Assembly (NCBI RefSeq): GCF_001635455.1
Contig: NZ_LWEH01000150.1
Location: 1 to 64,000, forward strand
Source: Vibrio sp. HI00D65
Lineage (GTDB): Bacteria; Pseudomonadota; Gammaproteobacteria; Enterobacterales; Vibrionaceae
DNA: 64,000 nt
Reading direction: 5' to 3'
Both the position numbers and the translations under genes were made by a program. This document shows positions 8,830 through 17,168 of the stretch, in pieces. The notes under the pieces are model-generated. The model had not been told where the DNA came from. It did no database searches and was given only the letters and a program-made list of their open reading frames with translations. The stretch's first letter is position 1. Every line of letters begins with the position of its first letter.

Positions 8830-9738
8830 ATGGTTGCAAAAGTAACGATAGCGCCACAAGGCCCAGAATTTTCTGAGTTGGTGCAAGGATACTGGCGTAC
8901 GGAAGAGTGGGGTATGACCCCTCAACAACGTCTAACTTTCCTTAAGCAACACATAGACCTTGGTATTACAACGGTTGATCACGCGGATATCTATGGTAAC
9001 TACCAATGTGAAAAGTTGTTTGGTGAAGCACTTGCGCTGGAGCCTAGCCTTCGAGACGAGATTCAAATTGTCACCAAGTGTGATATAAACTTGTGTGGCG
9101 ACCAAACTCCTGAGCGTAAGATCAATCACTATGACACTAGCGCACAGCATATCTACAAATCAGTAAATAACTCATTGGAGCGCCTAAGCGTTCACGATAT
9201 TGATGTGTTGCTGATTCACCGTCCCGATGCCTTAATGGATGCAGACGAAGTAGCAGAAGCCTTCGCAGAGCTGCACAAAGTCGGTAAGGTTAAGCACTTT
9301 GGTGTATCTAACTTTTCACCACGTCAATTCGAATTATTGCAATCTCGATTAGGCAAACCGTTAGTGACTAACCAAGTTGAAATCAACCCATTGAATTTCG
9401 ACGTTGTACACGATGGTACTTTGGATCAACTACAGATGAACCGTGTTCGTCCTATGGCATGGTCTTGTTTAGGTGGTGGTAGTATTTTCAGTGGTGATTC
9501 TGCACAAGCAATTCGTGTTCGTGAAGAACTAGAAGCGATTTGTCAAGAAGTGGATGCTGATAGTATTGACCAGGTGATCTACGCTTGGGTACGTCGTTTA
9601 CCGTCGAATCCAATTGCTATCATTGGCTCTGGTAAGATTGAACGCGTTAAGACAGCTGTCGATGCACTGAAAATCGAACTGACTCGCGAACAATGGTATC
9701 GCGTGTGGGTGGCTTCTAAAGGCCATGGTGTGCCATAG
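8830..9738 (+). CDS. Aldo/keto reductase, YdhF type
   Basis: 302-aa cytoplasmic NADPH-dependent oxidoreductase with a TIM-barrel fold. The catalytic tetrad is visible: Asp and Tyr in DHADIYGNYQCEKLFGEAL, Lys in VTKCDI, His in LLIHRPDALMD. The C-terminal NADP-binding signature is AIIGSGKIERVKTAVDAL. The short length and the N-terminus (QGYWRTEEWGM) fit the YdhF subgroup of COG4989. Substrate unknown. ATG follows AAAGGAGA. A strong terminator follows. Confidence 0.9.
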   Translation: MVAKVTIAPQGPEFSELVQGYWRTEEWGMTPQQRLTFLKQHIDLGITTVDHADIYGNYQCEKLFGEALALEPSLRDEIQIVTKCDINLCGDQTPERKINHYDTSAQHIYKSVNNSLERLSVHDIDVLLIHRPDALMDADEVAEAFAELHKVGKVKHFGVSNFSPRQFELLQSRLGKPLVTNQVEINPLNFDVVHDGTLDQLQMNRVRPMAWSCLGGGSIFSGDSAQAIRVREELEAICQEVDADSIDQVIYAWVRRLPSNPIAIIGSGKIERVKTAVDALKIELTREQWYRVWVASKGHGVP

Positions 9739-9759
9739 AAAGCAATCCGTAAAGAAGCA

Positions 9760-9787
9760 AAAGCCAGCTAACAAAGCTGGCTTTTTT
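9760..9787 (+). terminator. Rho-independent terminator
   Basis: AAAGCCAGC / GCTGGCTTT hairpin with a T run, 20 bases after the aldo/keto reductase gene. Confidence 0.9.
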
Positions 9788-9886
9788 GTGTTCGCCTAAC
9801 CTATTTCTTCAAAACTGTGATTAAGGTGGAATAATTTTCAAAAACACTCATAATGCACTCTGTTTTTCACCAGTTGGATATTTCCA

Positions 9887-11266
9887 TTGAGCACTTCAAA
9901 ATTCTCTTCAATCGCCCTTAAACCTGAGCTTCTGCATACGTTGGATTCTCTTGGTTATACTGAAATGACGCCGATCCAAGCGTTAAGTCTTCCTACGATC
10001 CTAAATGGCAAGGACGTTATCGGTCAGGGTAAAACGGGTTCAGGCAAAACAGCTGCTTTTGGTTTAGGTGTGCTACAAAACCTGCGCGTTAAGCGTTTCC
10101 GTGTTCAGTCTTTAGTGTTATGTCCGACTCGTGAATTGGCAGACCAAGTAGCAAAAGAGATTCGTACGCTTGCTCGTGGCATTCACAATATTAAAGTGCT
10201 GACACTTTGTGGCGGTATGCCAATGGGGCCGCAAATTGGCTCACTAGAGCATGGCGCGCACATTCTTGTAGGTACACCTGGTCGTATTCTTGATCACCTA
10301 GAGAAAGGCCGCATTGACTTGTCTGAGCTGAACACGCTTGTGTTAGATGAAGCGGACCGCATGCTAGAGATGGGCTTCCAAGACGCGTTGGATGCAGTTA
10401 TCGATACAGCACCAAAAGAACGTCAAACTCTGCTATTCAGTGCGACTTTCCCTAAACAGATCAAATCTGTTGCAGACCGCATCATGCGTAACCCTGAAAT
10501 GGTGAAGGTTGAATCAACGCACGATCACTCAAGCATCCAACAACACTTCTACAAGTTAGAAGGTTCTGAAGCTCGTGATGACGCTCTAGAGTTGCTGTTA
10601 CTTCATCACCAACCAGAATCTGCGGTTGTGTTCTGTAACACTAAGAAAGAAGTACAGAACGTAACTGACGAACTTAGCCACCGCGGCTTTAGCGTTATCG
10701 AACTGCATGGTGATATGGAGCAGCGCGAACGTGATCAAGCTTTGGTTCAGTTCTCAAACAAAACTATCTCGATTCTAGTTGCGACAGACGTTGCGGCTCG
10801 TGGTCTAGACGTTGATAACCTAGATGCAGTATTCAACTTCGAGTTATCTCGTGACCCAGAAGTTCACGTACACCGCATTGGTCGTACAGGTCGTGCAGGT
10901 AGCAAAGGCGTGGCGATCAGCTTCTTTAGCGAAAAAGAGATGTACCGTGTGGCTCAAATTGATGAGTACATGGACATGCCAATCGAGCCATCTGAACTAC
11001 CAGCGAAACCAATCGCAAAACCATACTACTCAAACATGGTGACGATCCAAATTGATGGTGGTAAGAAAGCCAAGCTTCGTGCTGGTGATATTCTTGGCGC
11101 ATTGACTGGTCAAGGTGGTATCGAAGGCAAGTCGGTAGGTAAGATTAACTTATTCGCAATGCGTGCTTACGTAGCGGTAGAGCGTTCTGTTGCTAAGAAA
11201 GCATTGAATAAGATCGAATCAGGCAAAATGAAGGGCCGTCAGTTCCGCGCCCGAATTCTGAAGTAA
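9887..11266 (+). CDS. dbpA: ATP-dependent RNA helicase DbpA
   Basis: 459-aa DEAD-box helicase acting in assembly of the 50S ribosomal subunit, where family members recognise 23S rRNA hairpin 92. Motifs in order: Q motif (TPIQ), Walker A GQGKTGSGKT, PTRELA, GTPGR, LDEADRMLE, SAT, ARGLD, HRIGRTGR. The C-terminal domain (about 385-459, TIQIDGGKKAKLRAGDILGAL) is the DbpA RNA-binding module. The start is TTG 9887, giving MSTSKFSSIALKPELL, which matches the usual N-terminus and length; no ATG fits. Confidence 0.95.
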   Translation: MSTSKFSSIALKPELLHTLDSLGYTEMTPIQALSLPTILNGKDVIGQGKTGSGKTAAFGLGVLQNLRVKRFRVQSLVLCPTRELADQVAKEIRTLARGIHNIKVLTLCGGMPMGPQIGSLEHGAHILVGTPGRILDHLEKGRIDLSELNTLVLDEADRMLEMGFQDALDAVIDTAPKERQTLLFSATFPKQIKSVADRIMRNPEMVKVESTHDHSSIQQHFYKLEGSEARDDALELLLLHHQPESAVVFCNTKKEVQNVTDELSHRGFSVIELHGDMEQRERDQALVQFSNKTISILVATDVAARGLDVDNLDAVFNFELSRDPEVHVHRIGRTGRAGSKGVAISFFSEKEMYRVAQIDEYMDMPIEPSELPAKPIAKPYYSNMVTIQIDGGKKAKLRAGDILGALTGQGGIEGKSVGKINLFAMRAYVAVERSVAKKALNKIESGKMKGRQFRARILK

Positions 11267-11279
11267 TTCGAGATTCTAG

Positions 11280-11316
11280 CCCTTTACTGTCACGTTAAGC
11301 GCGGTGCAGTAAAGGG
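11280..11316 (+). terminator. Hairpin after dbpA
   Basis: Perfect 10-bp arms CCCTTTACTG / CAGTAAAGGG with a 17-base loop, 13 bases after dbpA. No T run follows, so it may protect the mRNA end rather than terminate by itself. Confidence 0.45.
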
Positions 11317-11371
11317 TGTCTCTTAATGGGTTGGTCTATTTACCCATTCTATATAACGATTAATCTGCTCT

Positions 11372-11545
11372 CTATTCATCGGGCCTTATCGAATAAAGGT
11401 CGTTCAGATGTTTCCCTTCGTTAAGATACCAAGTCATCGCTTCCTGTCGGTTGCTCGCTATTATGGTCATGGTAGTTACTTTCCCATCGTCAAAATAGCA
11501 AAGCTCGTATTCTAACGCGCTGGTATTTTCAGGAATTGCGGCCAT
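11372..11545 (-). CDS. Small protein of 57 aa, unknown function
   Basis: Minus-strand frame from ATG 11545 to TAG, preceded by GGGAAG at a good distance. It begins MAAIPENTSALEYELCYFDD and ends YSIRPDE. Composition is balanced and soluble, with a polar C-terminus, and it reads like a genuine small protein rather than a shadow frame. No family recognised. It sits alone between dbpA and the DUF6279-type lipoprotein gene, on the opposite strand. Confidence 0.6.
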   Translation of the reverse strand: MAAIPENTSALEYELCYFDDGKVTTMTIIASNRQEAMTWYLNEGKHLNDLYSIRPDE

Positions 11546-11822
11546 AAGCTTCCCTCACAAATACTGTTCATTCGATACTCATTTAAAGTGTGCAGCTATT
11601 TCCAACTTGCATTTCAAATAAGCAAAAAAGCCGAATAATATCACTGCTAACAATAGGTTTTATTTTAATCATTTGCCGAAATGGCTTATTTGGCAAGGCT
11701 AAGTCTCAATTTATCTGAAAGTTTTACGAGAACTTGCTTTTATAGCTAATGTTATAAGATCAAGAGTAAATCTATCTTGTCGTTTGGGTTTACTGATTAG
11801 TAATAGGCTGTGAGAGGGTGTA

Positions 11823-12659
11823 ATGAGAAAATGCCGTTGGTTACTTCTATTGGTCTGTTTCCTATTTGTTGGGTGTGGAACTAAATTCGCTTATAACAAC
11901 ATCAGTTGGTTTGCGGTGAGTTACATAGAAGACTTTGTTTCTCTATCCAATAGCCAAGAGTCTGAGTTAGAGGCTCGTTTAGACTCTCTTCAAGCATGGC
12001 ACAAAGAAACTCAGCTGCCGCTTTACATTGAACAGCTACAAATGCTGCAAAATATGCGTCGTTCAGAGTTGAACTCCGCTTTTATTGTTGAGCAAAGTGA
12101 ACAAATAAAGAGTCACATTCGAACCATCATTAATAAATTCTCTCCTGACATTTACGCGTTAAGTATGCAGCTTAACCCTAAGCAGGATAGAGAGTTCTTA
12201 AGCAACTTTAGAAAAAAGCAGCAAGAGTTTTACGAAGAGAGATTATCTTTGAATGATGATGATTCTAGAGAACGATATCGCGAGCGAATAGAAGAGCGTT
12301 TAGAGCGATGGTTAGGATCGGTATCAAAAGAACAAAAACAGATTATTGCGACTTGGTCTCAAGAGTGGATAAATACCAATGATAACTGGCGAGAGTATCA
12401 AAATAATATTTATCAAGATCTCACTCTACTTATGGGAAAGAAGAGTGACTTGCATATCTCTCAGTCGATTATCATGAAGTTACTTTTGGACAATGAGTCT
12501 TATTACCCAGACGGTTTGGAATCTCAACTCAACAAGAATATGCAGACATCCACCAAGTTCTTAGTGAATATCGCAGCGGTAAGTAGTGATAAGCAATGGT
12601 CTTATTTCATGAATGAATTAGAGAGCCTTGAGTCAACATTGATTACCTTGCAAGAGTAG
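11823..12659 (+). CDS. DUF6279-type lipoprotein
   Basis: 278 aa. Lipoprotein signal with lipobox FVGCG (Cys about 18), then KFAYNNISWF, where the Tyr-Asn-Asn-hydrophobic-Trp pattern is typical of DUF6279 lipoproteins of vibrios. The rest is charged and helical, rich in Glu/Arg/Gln, with repeated ERLERW-like segments. It should be membrane-anchored facing the periplasm; function unknown. It is a single-gene unit ending in a strong bidirectional terminator shared with the converging exonuclease gene. Confidence 0.8.
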   Translation: MRKCRWLLLLVCFLFVGCGTKFAYNNISWFAVSYIEDFVSLSNSQESELEARLDSLQAWHKETQLPLYIEQLQMLQNMRRSELNSAFIVEQSEQIKSHIRTIINKFSPDIYALSMQLNPKQDREFLSNFRKKQQEFYEERLSLNDDDSRERYRERIEERLERWLGSVSKEQKQIIATWSQEWINTNDNWREYQNNIYQDLTLLMGKKSDLHISQSIIMKLLLDNESYYPDGLESQLNKNMQTSTKFLVNIAAVSSDKQWSYFMNELESLESTLITLQE

Positions 12660-12688
12660 GGCGTAAATCAGCCTTTCTAATAGAAGAA

Positions 12689-12718
12689 AAGGCCGCTCTA
12701 GAAACATAAAGCGGCCTT
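12689..12718. terminator. Bidirectional terminator between converging genes
   Basis: AAGGCCGCT / AGCGGCCTT hairpin flanked by A-rich and T-rich sequence. It lies downstream of both the lipoprotein gene and the exonuclease gene. Confidence 0.8.
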
Positions 12719-12746
12719 CTAACTAAACTATTTATTGTGAACGCTA

Positions 12747-13370
12747 TTAGCCTCGGCTGCTCAATAGGAGCTTTGGGATAGCGCCTTTGGCTGTCTTGGA
12801 TATTTTCTGCATCAACTGGAAGCTAGGCTGTCGTATACCATGGTCACTCTGCAGCTCATCAATCATTAATAACCATAGCCTTGCTGTCATCTCTGAATCG
12901 GCTAACGCTCTGTGGAAAGTGCCATCGTTGTCGATACTCTTGAAACGCACAAGATCACCTAACTTATGAGTCGGTGCGTCTTGGATAAGGCGACGAGCTA
13001 TCAGCATTGAGCATGCAAATTGCCCATTGTAATCACGACCAATATTACCTAACTCTGCATCAAGAAACCGCTTATCAAACGAGGCATTATGAGCGACCAA
13101 TGGACTGTCTTGAATGAAGTCAGAAAATTCATCCATCACTTCTCCACAGCTTGCAGCAGTGCTTAACATACGATTAGTGATTCCGGTATAGCCTTCAATG
13201 AACCCGCTCACGCGAAAACCTGGGTTCATTAGTTTTTGAAAGGTGTCTACTACTTCGCCGTTAACGAGTTTCACGGCACCAATTTCTATCGCCCGATCGC
13301 CCATATTCGGGGACAAGCCAGTGGTTTCGAAATCGAGAACGATAACGGAGTCTGCGGAGTCTGTAGCCAT
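12747..13370 (-). CDS. DEDDh 3'-5' exonuclease, DnaQ/PolC epsilon-like
   Basis: 207 aa, essentially one exonuclease domain. Exo I is VLDFETTGLS (Asp and Glu), Exo II is LVAHNASFDKRFLD, and Exo III is HRALADSEMT with the catalytic His and Asp. All DEDDh residues are present. The sequence resembles stand-alone proofreading-type exonucleases rather than the replicative epsilon subunit, which carries an extra C-terminal polymerase-binding tail missing here. Likely acts in DNA repair or nucleic-acid turnover in the cytoplasm. The next minus-strand gene upstream is the PPC-domain protein, 70 bases away. Confidence 0.9.
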   Translation of the reverse strand: MATDSADSVIVLDFETTGLSPNMGDRAIEIGAVKLVNGEVVDTFQKLMNPGFRVSGFIEGYTGITNRMLSTAASCGEVMDEFSDFIQDSPLVAHNASFDKRFLDAELGNIGRDYNGQFACSMLIARRLIQDAPTHKLGDLVRFKSIDNDGTFHRALADSEMTARLWLLMIDELQSDHGIRQPSFQLMQKISKTAKGAIPKLLLSSRG

Positions 13371-13440
13371 TATGTTCCCTAATAACTGTTTATCTGTATC
13401 GCTTTATGTAAGCGTTGGTATTGCCTTCGGTATAGCCAGC

Positions 13441-13845
13441 TTATTGTGGGTTTTCACTGATAGTGAGCTCAGTATAACCTGTCGAATCGTCATGCTCTCT
13501 GCTGAAGGTCAAGGTATCGTAACGATGAAGAATCAATTCAGCGGTGGTTGCGATAATGGTTCCTTCAAGTAAATGACCACCAATCACGTCGCCATTCTGA
13601 TCAGCTACCGAAATGTGAACATGCTGGTGGTTGGGCGTTAGTGTTGCCATAACCGACACGATTTCGAACGGCGCTTGAATTAACTTTGTGTAGTTTGCGT
13701 TTGCTAAGCGAATATTGATCTGAGAAACACAGCCCACACAAGATGCAATAGAGCCCGCAGCGACCTTATGTTTGGTCACTAGTTTTTGTAGTTCAAGCTT
13801 TAGGTCTTGGCCTCGGGTTAATCGTGTTGCAATTGGGGTGATCAT
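13441..13845 (-). CDS. PPC/DUF296-domain protein, putative DNA-binding
   Basis: 134 aa starting at ATG 13845, chosen because AGAGGGA lies just upstream; a 12-residue longer frame has no ribosome site. The whole protein is one PPC domain (plants and prokaryotes conserved, formerly DUF296): LTRGQDLKLELQKLV, ASCVGCVSQINIRLA, then HVHISVADQNGDVIGGHLLEG with the conserved metal-binding His residues. In plants the domain is found in AT-hook proteins; bacterial stand-alone forms have no firmly known role. Confidence 0.88.
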   Translation of the reverse strand: MITPIATRLTRGQDLKLELQKLVTKHKVAAGSIASCVGCVSQINIRLANANYTKLIQAPFEIVSVMATLTPNHQHVHISVADQNGDVIGGHLLEGTIIATTAELILHRYDTLTFSREHDDSTGYTELTISENPQ

Positions 13846-13880
13846 TGGTTTCCCTCTAACTCTCACTGGTTTAAAGAACA

Positions 13881-13904
13881 AAACGAAGCTTTAATTGGCT
13901 TCGT
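13881..13904. terminator. Hairpin between rhlE and the PPC-domain gene
   Basis: AACGAAGC / GCTTCGTT arms with T-rich flanks on both strands. It would end the minus-strand rhlE transcript. Confidence 0.6.
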
Positions 13905-13953
13905 TTTGTCATAATTTGGCAATCTGCTTTGGCTTGAAATCAAGCTTGGCTAA

Positions 13954-15159
13954 TTACTTGCCTTCTTTTTCTTGCTGTTCTCTTTTCTTCTTAGGCACAA
14001 AGTTCAACACCGAAATAGGCACTTCTTTACGTGGTTCAAAACCCTCAACCACGCGGCGTTCAATCAAGTGACCAAGGCGCTTTTCAATAATGCATAGGTT
14101 CTTGAAGTTGTCTTTTGATAAGAAAGAGATCGCTTCACCTGTTGCATCAGCACGGCCTGTACGACCAATACGGTGAACGTAGTCGTCTGCTGGGAAAGGC
14201 ATATCGTAGTTAACAACGCGTGGTAGGTTATCGATATCAATACCGCGTGCAGCAACGCCTGTTGCCACTAGGAACTTGAGGTTACCTTTCTTGAAGTCGG
14301 CCAGGATCTTTTCTCGAATAGCTTGGCTACGTCCACTGTGGAACGCTTCAGCATGAATGCCACGCTTTTCAAGTTGAGATACGAGCTTAGCTGCTCCATG
14401 CTTGGTTTCGATGAAGATAAGTGCTTGGTCCCAGTTACCCTCAGTAATCATGTGGCTCAGTAGTGCAGACTTACGATCTTTATCTACTGTTACTAGCCAT
14501 TGTTCAATGTTCGCTTTTGATGCGTCTGTTTTAGCAATAGAAATCTCTTCAGCATCATTGATCGCGCTCTTTGCTAGTGCACGAACCGGTGTTGAAAGCG
14601 TTGCTGAGAACAGCAGGTTTTGTACATCTTGCGGTAAGCGAGCAATGATCTTGTTGATGTCTTCGATGAAGCCCATGTCTAGCATGCGGTCTGCTTCATC
14701 CAGTACTAATACTTCAACTTCATCAAAGTGAACCGCACGTTGACCATACATGTCGATCAAACGTCCTGGCGTCGCTACTAGAATATCAACACCTTCAATC
14801 AAACGATCTTTTTGATGCTGGTAAGAGACACCACCGTACATAGCTAACGACGTTAGGTTTAAAAACTTCGCGTACTTCTTGATGTTTTGCTCAACCTGAA
14901 CCGCCAACTCACGCGTTGGTGTAAGGATCACAGCACGGATGCGTTTCTTACGTTGCGTTTCACCTTTACTTAGCATTTCTAAGATAGGGAGAACAAAGCC
15001 CGCAGTTTTACCTGTACCTGTTTGTGCTGCCGCAATAAGGTTCTTACCAGAAAGTACAATTGGAATTGCTTTTTCTTGAATAGAGGTTGGCTTTTCGTAG
15101 CCTTGTTTTGCAACGGCTTTAACAATAGGTGAGCTTAATCCAAGCTTGGAAAATGGCAT
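13954..15159 (-). CDS. rhlE: DEAD-box RNA helicase RhlE
   Basis: 401 aa. Helicase core with Phe upstream of the Q motif (FSKLGLSSPIVKAV ... TSIQ), Walker A AAQTGTGKT, PTRELAVQ, TPGRL, LDEADRMLD, SAT, and HRIGRTGR in the second RecA domain. It ends in a short basic tail (KKKREQQEKEGK). This small-core type fits RhlE, which works with RNA degradation and ribosome maturation at low temperature. It is the second of three DEAD-box helicases in the window. Confidence 0.9.
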   Translation of the reverse strand: MPFSKLGLSSPIVKAVAKQGYEKPTSIQEKAIPIVLSGKNLIAAAQTGTGKTAGFVLPILEMLSKGETQRKKRIRAVILTPTRELAVQVEQNIKKYAKFLNLTSLAMYGGVSYQHQKDRLIEGVDILVATPGRLIDMYGQRAVHFDEVEVLVLDEADRMLDMGFIEDINKIIARLPQDVQNLLFSATLSTPVRALAKSAINDAEEISIAKTDASKANIEQWLVTVDKDRKSALLSHMITEGNWDQALIFIETKHGAAKLVSQLEKRGIHAEAFHSGRSQAIREKILADFKKGNLKFLVATGVAARGIDIDNLPRVVNYDMPFPADDYVHRIGRTGRADATGEAISFLSKDNFKNLCIIEKRLGHLIERRVVEGFEPRKEVPISVLNFVPKKKREQQEKEGK

Positions 15160-15429
15160 AAGTTTCTCGGTATGATTTGGCTAAATAGCGATGGAAAGGT
15201 TCAACAATCTTATACAAGGATAAGATTAATGGCGGCATTCTACCATGTTGCTTGTGTATCGCTAGTATCAAACGCTTTTAGCTCTATCAGTGTTAAGTAA
15301 ATGGTAACTAATCAACAGTGGAATTCTCTCGGTCACTTTACATTATCTTCACTGAGCATATGTGTTAAACCAAAGCCTATTGTTAGTTCACAAGTAAAAG
15401 TTATGTTATTCATTTGTCTAGAAATAGCC

Positions 15430-15457
15430 TTGCTCAAAGTGATTCATACCTTATAAT
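15430..15457 (+). promoter_or_regulatory. Probable sigma70 promoter
   Basis: TTGCTC, a 16-base spacer, then TATAAT at 15452-15457, 50 bases before the D-threonine aldolase-like gene. The remaining intergenic sequence from 15160, upstream of divergent rhlE, shows nothing else clear. Confidence 0.5.
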
Positions 15458-15507
15458 CCGGGCATATTACAGTCATAAGAAACTATTATTTTAGCTAGGA
15501 TACTTTT

Positions 15508-16614
15508 ATGGATATCAGTCATTTAGATACTCCTTCATTGATCGTGGATCTTAACGCAATGAGTATTAATATTCAGTTGATGCAGGAACGCATTAACGAT
15601 TTAGGATTAGTTCTTCGTCCTCATACCAAAGCACACAAAATTCCTGCTGTTGCACAAATGCAAATAGACGCGGGAGCGCAGGGTATTTGTGTGGCCAAAT
15701 TAGGCGAAGCGGAAGTGATGGCACAAGGTGGTATAAAGGATATTCTCATAACCACGCCTATTGCGGGGCAAAAGAAGATTCAGCGTTTAATCACTCTACA
15801 TCAAGGTCATCCTGACGCCCGTTTTATTCAGGTGATTGACGATCATTATCATGTTGTAGAAATCGCCAAAGCCGCATCAGCGGCAAATATTTGTATTGAG
15901 CTGATGATAGAGGTTGAATGCGGTCAGCAGCGATGTGGTGTTCAGGTTGGTGACGATTTAGTGGAGCTTATCCAAGCGATTCAAATTACGGATGGCGTTA
16001 GCTATGCCGGAGTCCAAGCTTATAGCGGACACTTACAACATGTTAAGGGGTACTGTTCGCGAAATGAGCAGGCGAGATCTGTTGTGGTGCCTTTGTTTGA
16101 TTTCATTAGATCTACTTTAGAGCCTAAAGGTATGGCTCCTCAGATAATTAGCGGAGGAGGAACTGGGACATACACTGCCTATCAAGGATTGGGGTATAGT
16201 GAAATCCAAGCCGGTTCGTATCTTTTTATGGATGCGGCTTATCTTGCAATTGGAGACGAAACCAATGCAACCAAGAATCAGCAATTTTCTCCTGCCCTCA
16301 AAGTGCTAAGCACCGTGATTAGTCAGCCAGCGCCTTCGCGTACCGTGATTGATGCAGGGATGAAATGTCTTTCTATTGATCTTGGCATGCCTATTGTTGA
16401 AGGTCGTGAAGGAGTAAGGTATCAAACTGGCGGGGATGAACACGGTATCCTTCATCATGAAGAAGGTTGCGAGATTTTTGAACTTGGACAGCAAGTTATT
16501 CTGTTGCCAAGCCACTGTGATACGACATTGAATAATTTCGATACTTTGTATGCCGTACAAGATGGAAAAGTGGTCTTCCAGTGGACAATAAAAGGGCGTG
16601 GGCGCTCAGATTAA
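15508..16614 (+). CDS. PLP-dependent D-threonine aldolase / D-serine dehydratase-like enzyme (DSD1 family)
   Basis: 368-aa fold-type III PLP enzyme. The N-terminal alanine-racemase-like barrel contains the PLP lysine in RPHTKAHK (Lys41) and the phosphate-binding GGGTGTY segment. The C-terminal beta domain has the metal-binding His/Cys pair (PSHCDTTLNNF). Relatives cleave D-threonine or D-3-hydroxyaspartate, or dehydrate D-serine. The exact substrate cannot be told from sequence, but D-amino-acid breakdown is likely. It stands alone after its own promoter. Confidence 0.88.
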   Translation: MDISHLDTPSLIVDLNAMSINIQLMQERINDLGLVLRPHTKAHKIPAVAQMQIDAGAQGICVAKLGEAEVMAQGGIKDILITTPIAGQKKIQRLITLHQGHPDARFIQVIDDHYHVVEIAKAASAANICIELMIEVECGQQRCGVQVGDDLVELIQAIQITDGVSYAGVQAYSGHLQHVKGYCSRNEQARSVVVPLFDFIRSTLEPKGMAPQIISGGGTGTYTAYQGLGYSEIQAGSYLFMDAAYLAIGDETNATKNQQFSPALKVLSTVISQPAPSRTVIDAGMKCLSIDLGMPIVEGREGVRYQTGGDEHGILHHEEGCEIFELGQQVILLPSHCDTTLNNFDTLYAVQDGKVVFQWTIKGRGRSD

Positions 16615-17168
16615 CATGTCTTAATAATCGTTTGGAACGTCTGAACAGCAACCTAAAAAGCAGTTTGTATAATGAAAACTCTATTATTTTACTTAGTACT
16701 TACTGCTATTTTTATGAAATGGTTTAATTTGATTTTCAGAAAAAGTTATAAATAAGTATTAATATGAAACGAAATTTTTGCTACTTACCTACAACATAAT
16801 TACTCCTTAAACTGATACTACTATCACCTTCTTTTTTTTATGGATTAATAGTTGGTGACATAATTTTATTTAACTGTTAGTGTTTTATTTTTCGTGCTTT
16901 TGAGCATGTTGGCAACCCTCCTTTATCTACATAATCCTCCTATATTTACTATCTTATCTTGCCAATCTTATACGTTGTAGTGATTTAGCATGAAGTGTTT
17001 AAAATTTATGGGAAATTAGCCTTGTATTATAGCCCTCTTTTTTATAGGGTTTATATGATCAGGCTTTTTGGCTAGTTATAAATTTTGATGCACATTAATA
17101 ACAAGTATTAATAAGTGTTGGAGAGTGAATAAAGAGGTTTAAATGTTTTTATAGCTTTATGGAGAATT
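16615..17168. other. AT-rich gene-free stretch of 554 bases
   Basis: Very AT-rich, with no convincing open frame, repeat or terminator. It separates core genes from the two-gene accessory unit starting at 17169 and probably carries that unit's promoter. Confidence 0.6.
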